Made by a program: the position numbers and the translations under genes. The notes below the pieces were generated by a model. The model ran no database searches. It worked only from the letters and a program-made list of their open reading frames with translations, and was not told the DNA's origin. 64,000 bases of DNA from JAJDTQ01 sp963422385 (GTDB taxonomy: Bacteria; Desulfobacterota; Binatia; UBA9968; JAJDTQ01), in assembly GCA_963422385.1 (NCBI GenBank), contig OY729432.1, forward strand, positions 3,224,001-3,288,000. The letters run 5' to 3'. This document shows, in pieces, positions 26,658-34,315 of the stretch (position 1 is the first letter of the stretch; each line of letters begins with the position of its first letter).

Positions 26658-27359
26658 ATGGGTTTTGGCGACGAATTGATTGCGGTCCGGGATGCGAAGC
26701 ACAGCCGGAACCATCCGTTCTTCGAGAAGTGGGCGCGGGGCGAGCTGACCCCCGAGCAGACGGCCATCTACTGCACCCAGCACTACCACTACGTCAGCGA
26801 CTACCTGGACTGGATGGCCTACGAGGCTTCCCAGGTCCCTCACCGCGACGCCAAGGCGTTTCTTTACGAGAACCTCGGCGACGAGGAGAATCCCGACGAC
26901 CGACATCTCGACATGCTCAAGGACTACGTCGCCGCCAGCGGCCTGCCCAGGGACTGCGTGGACGGGTACCCGGTGCTGCCCGGCACCGAGGGGTTGCAGA
27001 ACTGGGGCTGGCGGGTAGTGTACCAGCGGCGCTGGCAAGCAGCGCTGGCGGCCATGTTCGTGGGCCTGGAGTCCCAGTTCCTCGGCATCTGCGAGAAGGT
27101 CGTACCGGCCCTCAGGGACCACTACGGCCATGCCTCCGGCGCCAGAGAGATACGCTTCTTCGAGGAGCACATCGAGGCGGACGCATTGCACGGCTCCAAG
27201 GGACTCGCGCTGGTGGAGAAGTACTGTGACACCCCGGAGCTTCGGCAACAGGCCATCGAAGCCGTGCGCGACGCCACCGTCCGGCGTTGGCGCTACATGA
27301 ACGGCATCTACTGGTACGCCCTCCACGGCAAGGACGACGACACGCCCACCGGCTCGTAA
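26658..27359 (+). CDS. PqqC/TenA-like heme-oxygenase-fold protein
   Basis: The 233-residue helical protein resembles the PqqC/CADD type of iron-containing oxidases. Putative ligands are seen in IYCTQHYHYVSDYLDW, in LESQFLGICEK and in FFEEHIEADALHG, the latter having the ExxH and DxxxH spacing of heme-oxygenase-like diiron enzymes. Such enzymes oxidise small molecules or build cofactors. There are no other PQQ-synthesis genes near, so a diiron oxidase acting on the pathway's product is equally likely. It is the last gene of the ubiD transcript. Confidence 0.78.
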   Translation: MGFGDELIAVRDAKHSRNHPFFEKWARGELTPEQTAIYCTQHYHYVSDYLDWMAYEASQVPHRDAKAFLYENLGDEENPDDRHLDMLKDYVAASGLPRDCVDGYPVLPGTEGLQNWGWRVVYQRRWQAALAAMFVGLESQFLGICEKVVPALRDHYGHASGAREIRFFEEHIEADALHGSKGLALVEKYCDTPELRQQAIEAVRDATVRRWRYMNGIYWYALHGKDDDTPTGS

Positions 27360-27384
27360 CCTCGATTTGTCGAAACGACGCGTC

Positions 27385-27413
27385 TTGTGGTCCATCTTAA
27401 CTTACTGTAATAT
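27385..27413 (+). promoter_or_regulatory. Predicted sigma-70 promoter upstream of the fourth cyclodeaminase-family gene
   Basis: TTGTGG at 27385-27390 and TAATAT at 27408-27413 are separated by exactly 17 bp. The surroundings are AT-rich compared with the rest of the window. It would give a leader of about 90 nt before the ATG at 27514. Confidence 0.6.
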
Positions 27414-27513
27414 CGGTTTTTTTGGCAATTGCGTCATGTTGTGCGCCGTCGCGACGGCAGATGGGGGAAGAGGCGTGGCAGAGGTGGCGGCAACTCGGCG
27501 AGAGGGTTTCACG

Positions 27514-28593
27514 ATGGCTGACGAGGACGTGCTGGTCCTGACCAACGAGGACATGGAGGGTATCCTCGAAATGGGGGACGTCGTGGAGGCCGTGGAGACG
27601 GCATATCGGGAACTTGGCCGCAAGGTCGCCGAGGGGATTCCCCGGCGCCGGCTGCATATGCCACTGGAGGGCCTGGAGCGCACCTGGTACTGGCTCAATG
27701 TCATTCCCGGAGCGGTGCCGGCCTTCGACACCGCGGCGGTGCGGCTCGATTCGTCGCGGATCCGGTTCCGCAACGTCGGCGGCGCGAGCCGCATGGAGTT
27801 CCCGGGGGATTTCGCCGGCTTCGTGCTGCTGTTCAGCATCAAGGACCGTGTCCTCAAGGGCATCGTGCATGACCACTACCTGTCGGCGCTTCGGGTAGGC
27901 GCCACCAGCGGGGTGGCGGCGAAGTATCTGGCCCGGGAGGACGCCTCGGTGCTGGGCATCTTCGGCAGCGGCGCCCAGGCCCACGGTCAGGTGTCCGCCC
28001 TGTGCGCGGTGCGGAAGATTCAGGAGGTCAAGGTGTTTTCGCTGCGGGAGGAGAACCGCCGGCGCTTTGCCGAGGATGTGACCCAACGTTACGGCGTCAA
28101 GGCAAGGGCCGTGCGGCATCCCCAAGACGTGGTGCGAGGCTCGGACATCGTGGTCACGGCCACCAACTCCGGCGACCCGGTGTTTGACGGGGACTGGCTG
28201 GAGCCCGGCACGCATCTCGTTTCCATGATCGGCCCCGACTGGTTCGACAAGCGCCGGGAATTGGACGACGCCGCCATCGAGAACTGCGACCTCATCGTGG
28301 TGAATTCCAGGGAGCAGGTGGAGATCGACGAGCAGCCGGAACTGATGTCGCCGTTGCGCAAGGGCGTCATCGGCTGGGAGCAGGTCCACGAGCTCGGCGA
28401 CCTCGTCATCGGCGCCATTCCCGGACGCACCACCGCCTCGGAGATCACCCATCACAACAACAACTGCGGCATGGGCATCCAGTTCGCCGCCGTCGGTCAC
28501 CTGGTGTTGACGCAGGCCAGGAAGCGGAAGCTGGGTACCCGGCTTCCCGCCGACCTGTTCATGACCCGGCGCACGGACGTTTCCTCGCCCTGA
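27514..28593 (+). CDS. Ornithine cyclodeaminase/mu-crystallin family protein (paralogue 4)
   Basis: The 359-residue protein starts MADEDVLVLTNEDMEGILEM, has the dinucleotide-binding LGIFGSGAQAHGQ motif and the NNNCGMGIQFAAVG block near the C-terminus. The open frame begins far upstream at 27367, but that leader lies over the predicted promoter, so the ATG at 27514 is preferred. It is followed by the Sua5-like gene after 24 bp. Confidence 0.88.
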   Translation: MADEDVLVLTNEDMEGILEMGDVVEAVETAYRELGRKVAEGIPRRRLHMPLEGLERTWYWLNVIPGAVPAFDTAAVRLDSSRIRFRNVGGASRMEFPGDFAGFVLLFSIKDRVLKGIVHDHYLSALRVGATSGVAAKYLAREDASVLGIFGSGAQAHGQVSALCAVRKIQEVKVFSLREENRRRFAEDVTQRYGVKARAVRHPQDVVRGSDIVVTATNSGDPVFDGDWLEPGTHLVSMIGPDWFDKRRELDDAAIENCDLIVVNSREQVEIDEQPELMSPLRKGVIGWEQVHELGDLVIGAIPGRTTASEITHHNNNCGMGIQFAAVGHLVLTQARKRKLGTRLPADLFMTRRTDVSSP

Positions 28594-28617
28594 GACGATC
28601 GGTTCCGGGAAACCGCC

Positions 28618-29274
28618 ATGGCCACCACTCTGAGCATCGATCCCCAGCATCTGAAGGGCCGGCACGTGGACCGCGCCGTCGAGGCATTGAAGCGCGACGG
28701 CGTCATCGTCTACCCCACGGACACCATCTACGGCCTGGGCTGCGACGTCACCAGCAAGGCCGCGGTGGAACGCATCCGCCGCATCAAGGGGCGTGACGCC
28801 AACAAGCCGATGTCGTTCGTGTGCTCCGATCTGGTCCAGGTGAGCCGGTACGGGCACGTGTCGAACTTCGTGCACCGCATTCTGAAGCGGTTCCTTCCCG
28901 GACCCTATACCTTCGTGCTGGCCGCCACCAGGGAGACCCCCCGGGTGCTTCAGTCCAGGCGGAAGACCGTGGGCATCCGGATCCCGGACCACCCGGTGCC
29001 GCTGGCGCTGGTGGAGCAGCTCGGCAATCCCGTGGTCAGCACCAGCGCCAACGAGAGTAACGAGGAAGTCGTTACCAACCCGGCCGATCTGGAACGGATT
29101 TTCGGGCACAGGGTGGATCTCATCATGGAATGCGGCGCCCTTCCGGTCCAGGCCTCCAGCGTGATCTCGCTCGCGAACGACACCATCGAGATTCTGCGCG
29201 AAGGGCAGGGAGATCTGGGCTACTTCCGGAGTCTTGCCGACGACGGCAGGGGCCAGGGTCTGGAAAGAGGGTGA
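28618..29274 (+). CDS. Sua5/YciO/YrdC-family L-threonylcarbamoyladenylate synthase-like protein
   Basis: The 218-residue protein has the YrdC fold signatures: VIVYPTDTIYGLGCD near residue 31, the KGRDANKPMSFVCSD RNA/nucleotide-binding loop, VGIRIPDHPVPLAL and PVVSTSANESNEE. Its length matches YciO/YrdC rather than the longer Sua5 with a C-terminal domain. It should make threonylcarbamoyl-AMP for the t6A modification of tRNA, or be a YciO-type paralogue. A strong hairpin follows the stop codon. Confidence 0.9.
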   Translation: MATTLSIDPQHLKGRHVDRAVEALKRDGVIVYPTDTIYGLGCDVTSKAAVERIRRIKGRDANKPMSFVCSDLVQVSRYGHVSNFVHRILKRFLPGPYTFVLAATRETPRVLQSRRKTVGIRIPDHPVPLALVEQLGNPVVSTSANESNEEVVTNPADLERIFGHRVDLIMECGALPVQASSVISLANDTIEILREGQGDLGYFRSLADDGRGQGLERG

Positions 29275-29290
29275 GGGAAGGTTGGAGAGG

Positions 29291-29322
29291 CCGGCCCGCG
29301 GGTGAACCCGAGCGCGGGCCGG
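29291..29322 (+). terminator. Strong hairpin terminator after the Sua5-like gene
   Basis: CCGGCCCGCG and CGCGGGCCGG form a perfect 10-bp stem around a 12-base loop, followed by TTGATATAT. It ends the transcript of the cyclodeaminase and Sua5 genes before the Bug-type gene. Confidence 0.65.
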
Positions 29323-29385
29323 TTGATATATGGTGGAGTACCATGCAAAGTGGAGGAGCAATTGGAATTGGCAAGGAGGTATTCA

Positions 29386-30369
29386 GTGTTGCGTAACGTG
29401 ATCGGAGTCATTTCTTTCTTGGCCGTCCTTGGGACCGTCGGGCCGGCGCAGGTGGCGTGGTCCGAGGATAAATTCCCTAGCAGGACGATCACCTGGCTGA
29501 TACCCTACGGACCGGCAGGCGGTTTCGACCTCCACAGTCGGGCCATGACCGTGGGCATGAAGAAAGCGCTCGGCGTCAATGTCATCATCCGCAACCGGCC
29601 CGGCGCGGGCGGCAACATCGCCTGGAACCTGACCTGGGCCGCCAAGCCGGACGGCTACACCATCTCCACCGTCAACATTCCAGGCGCCATCGTCTCGGAG
29701 TTGTTCGACAACCCGAAGCCGCAGTACAAATTGAAGGAGTTCTCCTGGATCGGACAGATCTCGGCCGGACCATACGTCTTTGCCGTCGGCGCCAAAACGC
29801 CGTTCAGGAGCCTGGAGGATTTGCGGAAGGCCCCGGAGGTCCTGATCACCGGCACGGGAGTCGGCGGTACGGCTTGGGTGACCGAGGCCCTTAGCGCGGC
29901 GGTCCTGAAGTTCAACCACCGGTTCATTCTGGGTTACAAGAGCGCGCCGGAATCCAACATGGGTATCGTGCGGGGCGAGGGGCATGGCCGTGCGCTGGGC
30001 CTCGACTCCCCGGGTCAGATGCGCTTCGTTCACGAGGGCGACCTGCGGCCGCTGTGGGTGTATCTGGAAAAACGTTCTCCGGACTTTCCCGACGTGCCCA
30101 CCATAGGGGAGCTGGGGCATCCGGCACTCACGGTGCTGGCATCCCACCGGGTGGTGACGGCGCCGCCGGGCATGCCCAAGGACCGGTTGGCGATCCTCCA
30201 GAAGGCGTTCGATACCGCGGCCAGGGATCCCGAGGTGCTGGCGCGGTTCGCCAAGATGAAGGCCAAGATCGAGCCCGTGACGGGTCAAGCTTGGGTGAAT
30301 ATGCTCAATGGCTTCTATGACCTGATCGCGGACAACGGGGAAACCTTCAAGAAATCACTGAACAAGTAG
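29386..30369 (+). CDS. Tripartite tricarboxylate transporter substrate-binding protein (Bug family)
   Basis: The 327-residue protein has an N-terminal signal peptide (LRNVIGVISFLAVLGTV) and mature part beginning near EDKFPSRTITWLIPYGPAGG, the Bug-family ligand loop. A second recognisable stretch is VIIRNRPGAGGNIAWN. It binds a carboxylic acid in the periplasm for a TctAB-type permease, but no permease genes adjoin it, so it is an orphan. A GTG at 29386 five bases behind a perfect AAGGAGGT is preferred to the longer open frame. Confidence 0.87.
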   Translation: MLRNVIGVISFLAVLGTVGPAQVAWSEDKFPSRTITWLIPYGPAGGFDLHSRAMTVGMKKALGVNVIIRNRPGAGGNIAWNLTWAAKPDGYTISTVNIPGAIVSELFDNPKPQYKLKEFSWIGQISAGPYVFAVGAKTPFRSLEDLRKAPEVLITGTGVGGTAWVTEALSAAVLKFNHRFILGYKSAPESNMGIVRGEGHGRALGLDSPGQMRFVHEGDLRPLWVYLEKRSPDFPDVPTIGELGHPALTVLASHRVVTAPPGMPKDRLAILQKAFDTAARDPEVLARFAKMKAKIEPVTGQAWVNMLNGFYDLIADNGETFKKSLNK

Positions 30370-30414
30370 CCAGCGCCGGCGCGCCCGTGCGAGAGGAAGG
30401 AAGGCAGAGGCCGT

Positions 30415-30765
30415 ATGCAGACAGTGAGACTCTACAGCGGTGACGACGGCGAATCCCACTTCGAGGAACTCGACCTCAAGTACGAGCCGGACCGCCGGAT
30501 GGAAAGCGCGTCCCTGGGGGCCGCCAAGAGCGTAAACGTACGCCGGGTGCCGCCCGGCGTGTTGCTGGACTGGCATCCGGCACCCCGGCGCCAATACCTG
30601 TTCGCCCTCTCGGGGGCATGGGACATTGAATGCGGCGGCGGTGAGGTGCGACGGTTTCAGGCCGGCGACATCATGCTGGCCGATGATCTGACCGGCCGCG
30701 GGCACCGCAGCCGGGTCATCGGCGATGTGCCCCACGTCTTTGCGGTGGTGCCGCTGGCGGACTGA
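30415..30765 (+). CDS. Small cupin-domain protein
   Basis: The 116-residue protein consists of one cupin barrel: SVNVRRVPPGVLLDWHPAPR as first strands and QYLFALSGAWDIECGGGEVR with the motif 1 region, then FQAGDIMLADDLTGRGHRS as motif 2. Only one histidine in motif 1 is preserved, so metal binding is uncertain. It lies 45 bp behind the Bug-type gene, on the same strand. Confidence 0.72.
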   Translation: MQTVRLYSGDDGESHFEELDLKYEPDRRMESASLGAAKSVNVRRVPPGVLLDWHPAPRRQYLFALSGAWDIECGGGEVRRFQAGDIMLADDLTGRGHRSRVIGDVPHVFAVVPLAD

Positions 30766-30780
30766 CGCCGCGGTCTGAAC

Positions 30781-31569
30781 TTACGAGCGGCCGGCGGCGG
30801 CCGCGGAGGCGCCGCCGTCCACCACCAGCGCCGTGCCGGTGACGAAGGACGACTCGTCGCCGGCGAGATACAGGATGGCGCAGGCCACCTCCCGGGGCTC
30901 CGCCCAGCGTTTCATCAGGGTGTGCCGCGCGCCCGTGCGGCGCAGTTCCTCCTCGCTCACGCCCCGGGCCTTGGCCCGCGCGACGTGGAAAGGGGTGATG
31001 GTGGGGCCGGGACAGACGGCGTTCACCCGAATCCCTTGGTCCACCTCTTCAATGGCCAGTGTCCGGCTGAGACTCACCACCGCGGCCTTGGTCACGTCGT
31101 ACTGCCCCATTCCCGCCCGCCCGACAACTCCGAAGACCGAAGACACGTTGACGATGCTGCCACCGCCCCGTGAACGGAGCAGGGGCACGACCGCCTTGCA
31201 ACAGTGGACGGTGGCCATGAGATTGACCGCCAGGATGGAGTCCCAACTGCCCGCGTCGGCCTCCGCCAGAGGGCCGTATACGCGGATCCCGGCGACGTTG
31301 ACCAGGATGTCCAGGCCGCCGAAGCGTGCGGCCGCGGCATCCACCACCCGGCGCGTTTCCGACTCGTCGCTCAAGTCGGCCGCCACCGGCAGCACGTCCG
31401 CCGAAGGAAACCGGCGGCGGACCTCCGAGGCTGCGGCCTCGGAGGCGGCGCCGTCACGGTCCACCAAGGCTAACCCGGCGCCTTCCTCGGCAAAGAGCAT
31501 GGCGGTGGCGGCGCCGATGCCGCCTCCGCCGCCGGTGATGAACGCAACCTTTCCCTGAAGGCGAGCCAC
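30781..31569 (-). CDS. Short-chain dehydrogenase/reductase (SDR)
   Basis: The 262-residue classical SDR shows the NAD(P)-binding TGGGGGIG near residue 12, the NVAG stretch (ILVNVAGIR), the catalytic serine in NVSSVFG and the YxxxK motif as YDVTK. It oxidises or reduces an alcohol or ketone group; substrate unknown. A GTG at 31569 behind GAGG is the likely start, since the longer frame overlaps the upstream GlcG-like gene. Only 7 bp separate it from that gene. Confidence 0.9.
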   Translation of the reverse strand: MARLQGKVAFITGGGGGIGAATAMLFAEEGAGLALVDRDGAASEAAASEVRRRFPSADVLPVAADLSDESETRRVVDAAAARFGGLDILVNVAGIRVYGPLAEADAGSWDSILAVNLMATVHCCKAVVPLLRSRGGGSIVNVSSVFGVVGRAGMGQYDVTKAAVVSLSRTLAIEEVDQGIRVNAVCPGPTITPFHVARAKARGVSEEELRRTGARHTLMKRWAEPREVACAILYLAGDESSFVTGTALVVDGGASAAAAGRS

Positions 31570-31576
31570 GCTTCGG

Positions 31577-32035
31577 CTACCTCGAGTGCCCCATGGCCGC
31601 CCGCGTGGCCACGTCGGCCGCTGGGACCGTATAGCCCTCGACCGCCAGTGCCGCGGCCGCCACTTCCTCGTCTTCCTGGGGCGCGGCACCGCTCACGCCG
31701 ATCCCTCCCACCACCTCGTCGCCGATCCAGATGGGCAGCCCCCCCTGGCCGATGGCGATGCGCCCGTCGTGCACCACCTGTACCCCGGTGTAGAAGACCG
31801 GCTTCGGGTTTGCCTTCTCCTCCAGGACCGCGGTGCTCTGCCGGAAAGCGGCCGCGGTGTAGGCTTTGGCACGGGCGATGTCCGGCGCCACGAATTTGGT
31901 TCCGTCCATGCGCCCCGCCCACATGAAGTTGCCGCTGCCGTCCACCACCGTCACCGTTACCTGATAACCTTTTTCCTCCGCCGCGTGGATGCCTGCATCC
32001 ACCAGCGCCCTTGCCTGTTTCATTCCAAAGCTCAA
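31577..32035 (-). CDS. GlcG/HbpS-like protein
   Basis: The 152-residue protein has the GlcG fold: a first strand LSFGMKQARALVDAG, VTVTVVDGSGNFM, and the glycine-rich GRIAIGQGGLPIWIGDEVVGGIGVSGA. Members bind heme or other cofactors, or act in C2-acid or adenosylcobalamin metabolism; the role is unclear. A TTG start at 32035 lies 8 bases behind AGGAGG; the next ATG (12 bases later) would cut off the first strand. The SDR gene follows. Confidence 0.78.
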   Translation of the reverse strand: MSFGMKQARALVDAGIHAAEEKGYQVTVTVVDGSGNFMWAGRMDGTKFVAPDIARAKAYTAAAFRQSTAVLEEKANPKPVFYTGVQVVHDGRIAIGQGGLPIWIGDEVVGGIGVSGAAPQEDEEVAAAALAVEGYTVPAADVATRAAMGHSR

Positions 32036-32068
32036 CGTGTGATCCTCCTCACGTTTTTTTCGCTTGCC

Positions 32069-32086
32069 CGGACAGGCTCCTGGTCC
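32069..32086. repeat. Short near-palindromic repeat, copy 2 of 3
   Basis: The 18-mer CGGACAGGCTCCTGGTCC is identical to the copy at 4893-4910. It lies in the gap between the Rieske oxygenase gene and the GlcG-like gene, beside a second type of palindrome (32120-32139). Confidence 0.7.
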
Positions 32087-32119
32087 GAGCGAAAGTCGCC
32101 TGCGATGTCTGGAACCGTC

Positions 32120-32139
32120 ATTCCGGCGAAAGCCGGAAT
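32120..32139. repeat. ATTCCGGC palindrome with GAAA loop (REP-type element)
   Basis: ATTCCGGC and GCCGGAAT form a perfect 8-bp stem capped by GAAA. Elements of this general form (translating as SGFRRND or AFAGMT-type peptides) are widespread intergenic repeats in many bacteria. Only one full copy was seen here. Confidence 0.6.
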
Positions 32140-32191
32140 CCAGGGGAGCGGCTGAGCCGGAGCGACTTGATTGCGCAATGAACACTGCTGG

Positions 32192-33496
32192 TTACGGCGT
32201 AATGTTGACCTGATCCTTCACTGCTTCGACCCACATCGCGTCATTGGGTAACCGGACGGAGGCGGCGCGGACGTGGTGGAGCGTGGGGTCCAGTCCCGGT
32301 GGCTCGGTCTGCTCCTCCCGCATCATCCTGGCGGAGTCGATGAGGCATTTGCGCACCCGGATGATGGCGGAGTCACTGGCGCCCAGGCGTTCGAGGGTAC
32401 GATCGTAGATCGGGCCCTGGCTTTCGGTCATGGCGCGGTCCTGCATGCCGAAACCGGGTATGCCGCAGAACATGCGCGTCCGGTGGGCCTCCCAATCCAT
32501 GCCGTAGTCGCCGGCCGGGCCCGCGGCGGGTCGGATGTCCCCGTAAGGTCCGTTGATGGGCGGTCCGTAGTCCGTGATGTGGGCGCTGAAGCCGGTATTC
32601 AGGGACAGCAGCTCTTCCTCCTTCAGCGGGCGTGTCGGGTGCCACGTGATGGTCCAGTTGATCAGGTGCTCGTCGTCCGCCGGGACCCACGCGTGGGAAT
32701 GGAGGATCGGATCCTCATCCTGGGGCGGCGGCATGGTGTAGAAGGGCATGATGAACTGCGTGATGCGCCAGTAGTAGCGGTTGTCCTCGGCATTCCGGCG
32801 GGCGCCGATCATGACCCCGTAGTCGGTGTCCACCACCTCGAACCGGGGGCTGCGGTCCGAGGTTCCCACCGCGGTGTCCACGCCGAACCCCGCCTTCTCG
32901 ATGTTCTCAAGGGACGTCCGGTCGGCCGTGTCCAGGGGTGCGTGCAGGAACGAGATGTGGCTCGAATCGATGCCGCCTTCCATGGCCTGGAAGTAGTTGC
33001 TGTGCTGGTAATACTTGGAGATGAACCGCTGGTTGTCCGGCAAGTTCAGCCATTCGAAGTCCGGCAGCCCGGTAAGCCGGGCGGGATCGCCCATGAACGC
33101 CCAGACCAGCCCGCCGTGCTCCCGGCAGGGGTAGGCGGGGTGTCTCACGGCGTGCTTGAAGTCGGTTTCCGGCGCTTCGTTGGGCATTTCCAGGCAGCGC
33201 CCGTCCAGTCCGTACTTCCACCCGTGGTAACAGCACCGAAGGCCGTCCGGTTCCACGCGGCCGAAATAGAGCGACACCCGCCGATGGGAGCAGTACTCAC
33301 CCAGCAGGCCCACTTCTCCCCGGGCGGTCCGAAAAGCCACCATGCTCTCGCCCAGCACCCGGACCCGCTTGGTCCGGCCTCCCGCTTCCAGCTCGTCGGA
33401 AAGCACCACCGGCACCCAATAGCGTCGCATCATCTCGCCCATGGGCGAGCCCGGACCCACGCGTGTCAAAATCTCGTTGTCTTCCTTGCTCAGCAT
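32192..33496 (-). CDS. Rieske (2Fe-2S) aromatic-ring-hydroxylating oxygenase, phthalate dioxygenase-like (A)
   Basis: The 434-residue protein has an N-terminal Rieske domain with CSH (C69, H71) and CCYHGW (C88, H91) binding the cluster. The catalytic domain has the mononuclear-iron motif in EGGIDSSHISFLH, with aspartate and two histidines. It resembles three-component phthalate/vanillate-type oxygenases that hydroxylate or demethylate aromatic acids and need a separate reductase, which is not adjacent. A second related oxygenase (B) lies at 36069-37244. Confidence 0.92.
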   Translation of the reverse strand: MLSKEDNEILTRVGPGSPMGEMMRRYWVPVVLSDELEAGGRTKRVRVLGESMVAFRTARGEVGLLGEYCSHRRVSLYFGRVEPDGLRCCYHGWKYGLDGRCLEMPNEAPETDFKHAVRHPAYPCREHGGLVWAFMGDPARLTGLPDFEWLNLPDNQRFISKYYQHSNYFQAMEGGIDSSHISFLHAPLDTADRTSLENIEKAGFGVDTAVGTSDRSPRFEVVDTDYGVMIGARRNAEDNRYYWRITQFIMPFYTMPPPQDEDPILHSHAWVPADDEHLINWTITWHPTRPLKEEELLSLNTGFSAHITDYGPPINGPYGDIRPAAGPAGDYGMDWEAHRTRMFCGIPGFGMQDRAMTESQGPIYDRTLERLGASDSAIIRVRKCLIDSARMMREEQTEPPGLDPTLHHVRAASVRLPNDAMWVEAVKDQVNITP

Positions 33497-33719
33497 GCCC
33501 GTCCTCGATGTTCTTCGTACCGTTCCACAGTGCTGAAAACCTACAATCGCCGCTTCTTTTGTGTCAAGTTACGGGGCTGCCCCGTGCCGGTTGAGATCCC
33601 GCTTGCGGCTTCGGCGTCGCGGGCACCCGTGGCGGTCATCCCATCCCCGTGGAGTTGGTTCAGGACCGGAAAGACGGCGTAACATGCACGAGAGACCGCG
33701 CAGGAAAGGCAGGTTCGGT

Positions 33720-34238
33720 ATGGACGCCGGCTTTTGGCTCATGTTCTCGGCCAGCATCATCGTCGGTGTCTTCGTGGTCCATTCCTACGGTATCCAGCGG
33801 GCGATGGACGGGCTGTCGAACGGCGGCCAACTGCTGATGATGACGTTGCCCAAGATGATCTTCGCCTTTGCGGTGGCGGGTCTGATCCAGGTGGTGATTC
33901 CCACCGACCTGATCTCGCAGTGGATCGGGGAAGGTTCCGGTATGCGGGGGCTCCTGATCGGCACGGCCGCGGGCGCCGTCACCCCGGGCGGTCCGATGAT
34001 GCATTTTCCCATCGTCGCGTCGCTGTTGACCTCGGGCGCCGGCTCGGGTCCCATCATCGCCTATCTGACGGCATGGTCGCTGCTGGGGTTCCATCGACTG
34101 ATCATCTGGGAAATTCCGATACTGGGTCTCGAGATATCGGTGGTCCGGTTCGTGGCCAGTCTCGCGTTGCCGCCGCTGGTGGGTTTCGCGGGCGCCTACT
34201 TGTTCCACCATCTGCCGGGAAAGCTCCCCGGCCCCTGA
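33720..34238 (+). CDS. Small polytopic membrane protein, permease-like
   Basis: The 172-residue protein has about four hydrophobic segments and looks like half of a DUF318/ArsP-type permease, including a GGPMMHFPIVASLL motif near residue 90. The ATG at 33720 follows an AGGAAAGG sequence; an upstream ATG at 33684 would add 12 charged residues. It is divergent from the Rieske oxygenase A gene. Transport substrate unknown. Confidence 0.6.
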   Translation: MDAGFWLMFSASIIVGVFVVHSYGIQRAMDGLSNGGQLLMMTLPKMIFAFAVAGLIQVVIPTDLISQWIGEGSGMRGLLIGTAAGAVTPGGPMMHFPIVASLLTSGAGSGPIIAYLTAWSLLGFHRLIIWEIPILGLEISVVRFVASLALPPLVGFAGAYLFHHLPGKLPGP

Positions 34239-34244
34239 CTTTCC

Positions 34245-34262
34245 CGGACAGGCTCCTGGACC
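34245..34262. repeat. Short near-palindromic repeat, copy 3 of 3
   Basis: CGGACAGGCTCCTGGACC differs from the copies at 4893 and 32069 by one base (T to A near the end), which improves its palindromic character slightly less than the others. It begins 6 bp after the stop codon of the permease-like gene. Confidence 0.65.
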
Positions 34263-34285
34263 GACACCACCGGGCCGCCGCCCCT

Positions 34286-34315
34286 CGGATTACGCTTCGC
34301 CAATCCGACCTACGG
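34286..34315. repeat. CGGATT/AATCCG palindrome repeat overlapping the end of the rhodanese gene
   Basis: CGGATT and AATCCG frame a 10-base centre, followed by ACCTACGG. This is the form of a widespread intergenic repeat (the GTAGGTCGGATT type). On the minus strand the TAG of the rhodanese gene (34310-34312) lies inside it, so the repeat supplies the stop codon. Confidence 0.55.

Noticed and set aside
27397..29361. Long minus-strand open frame opposite the cyclodeaminase and Sua5 genes
   Set aside because: Shadow of two genes with clear family motifs; no ribosome-binding site or domain.
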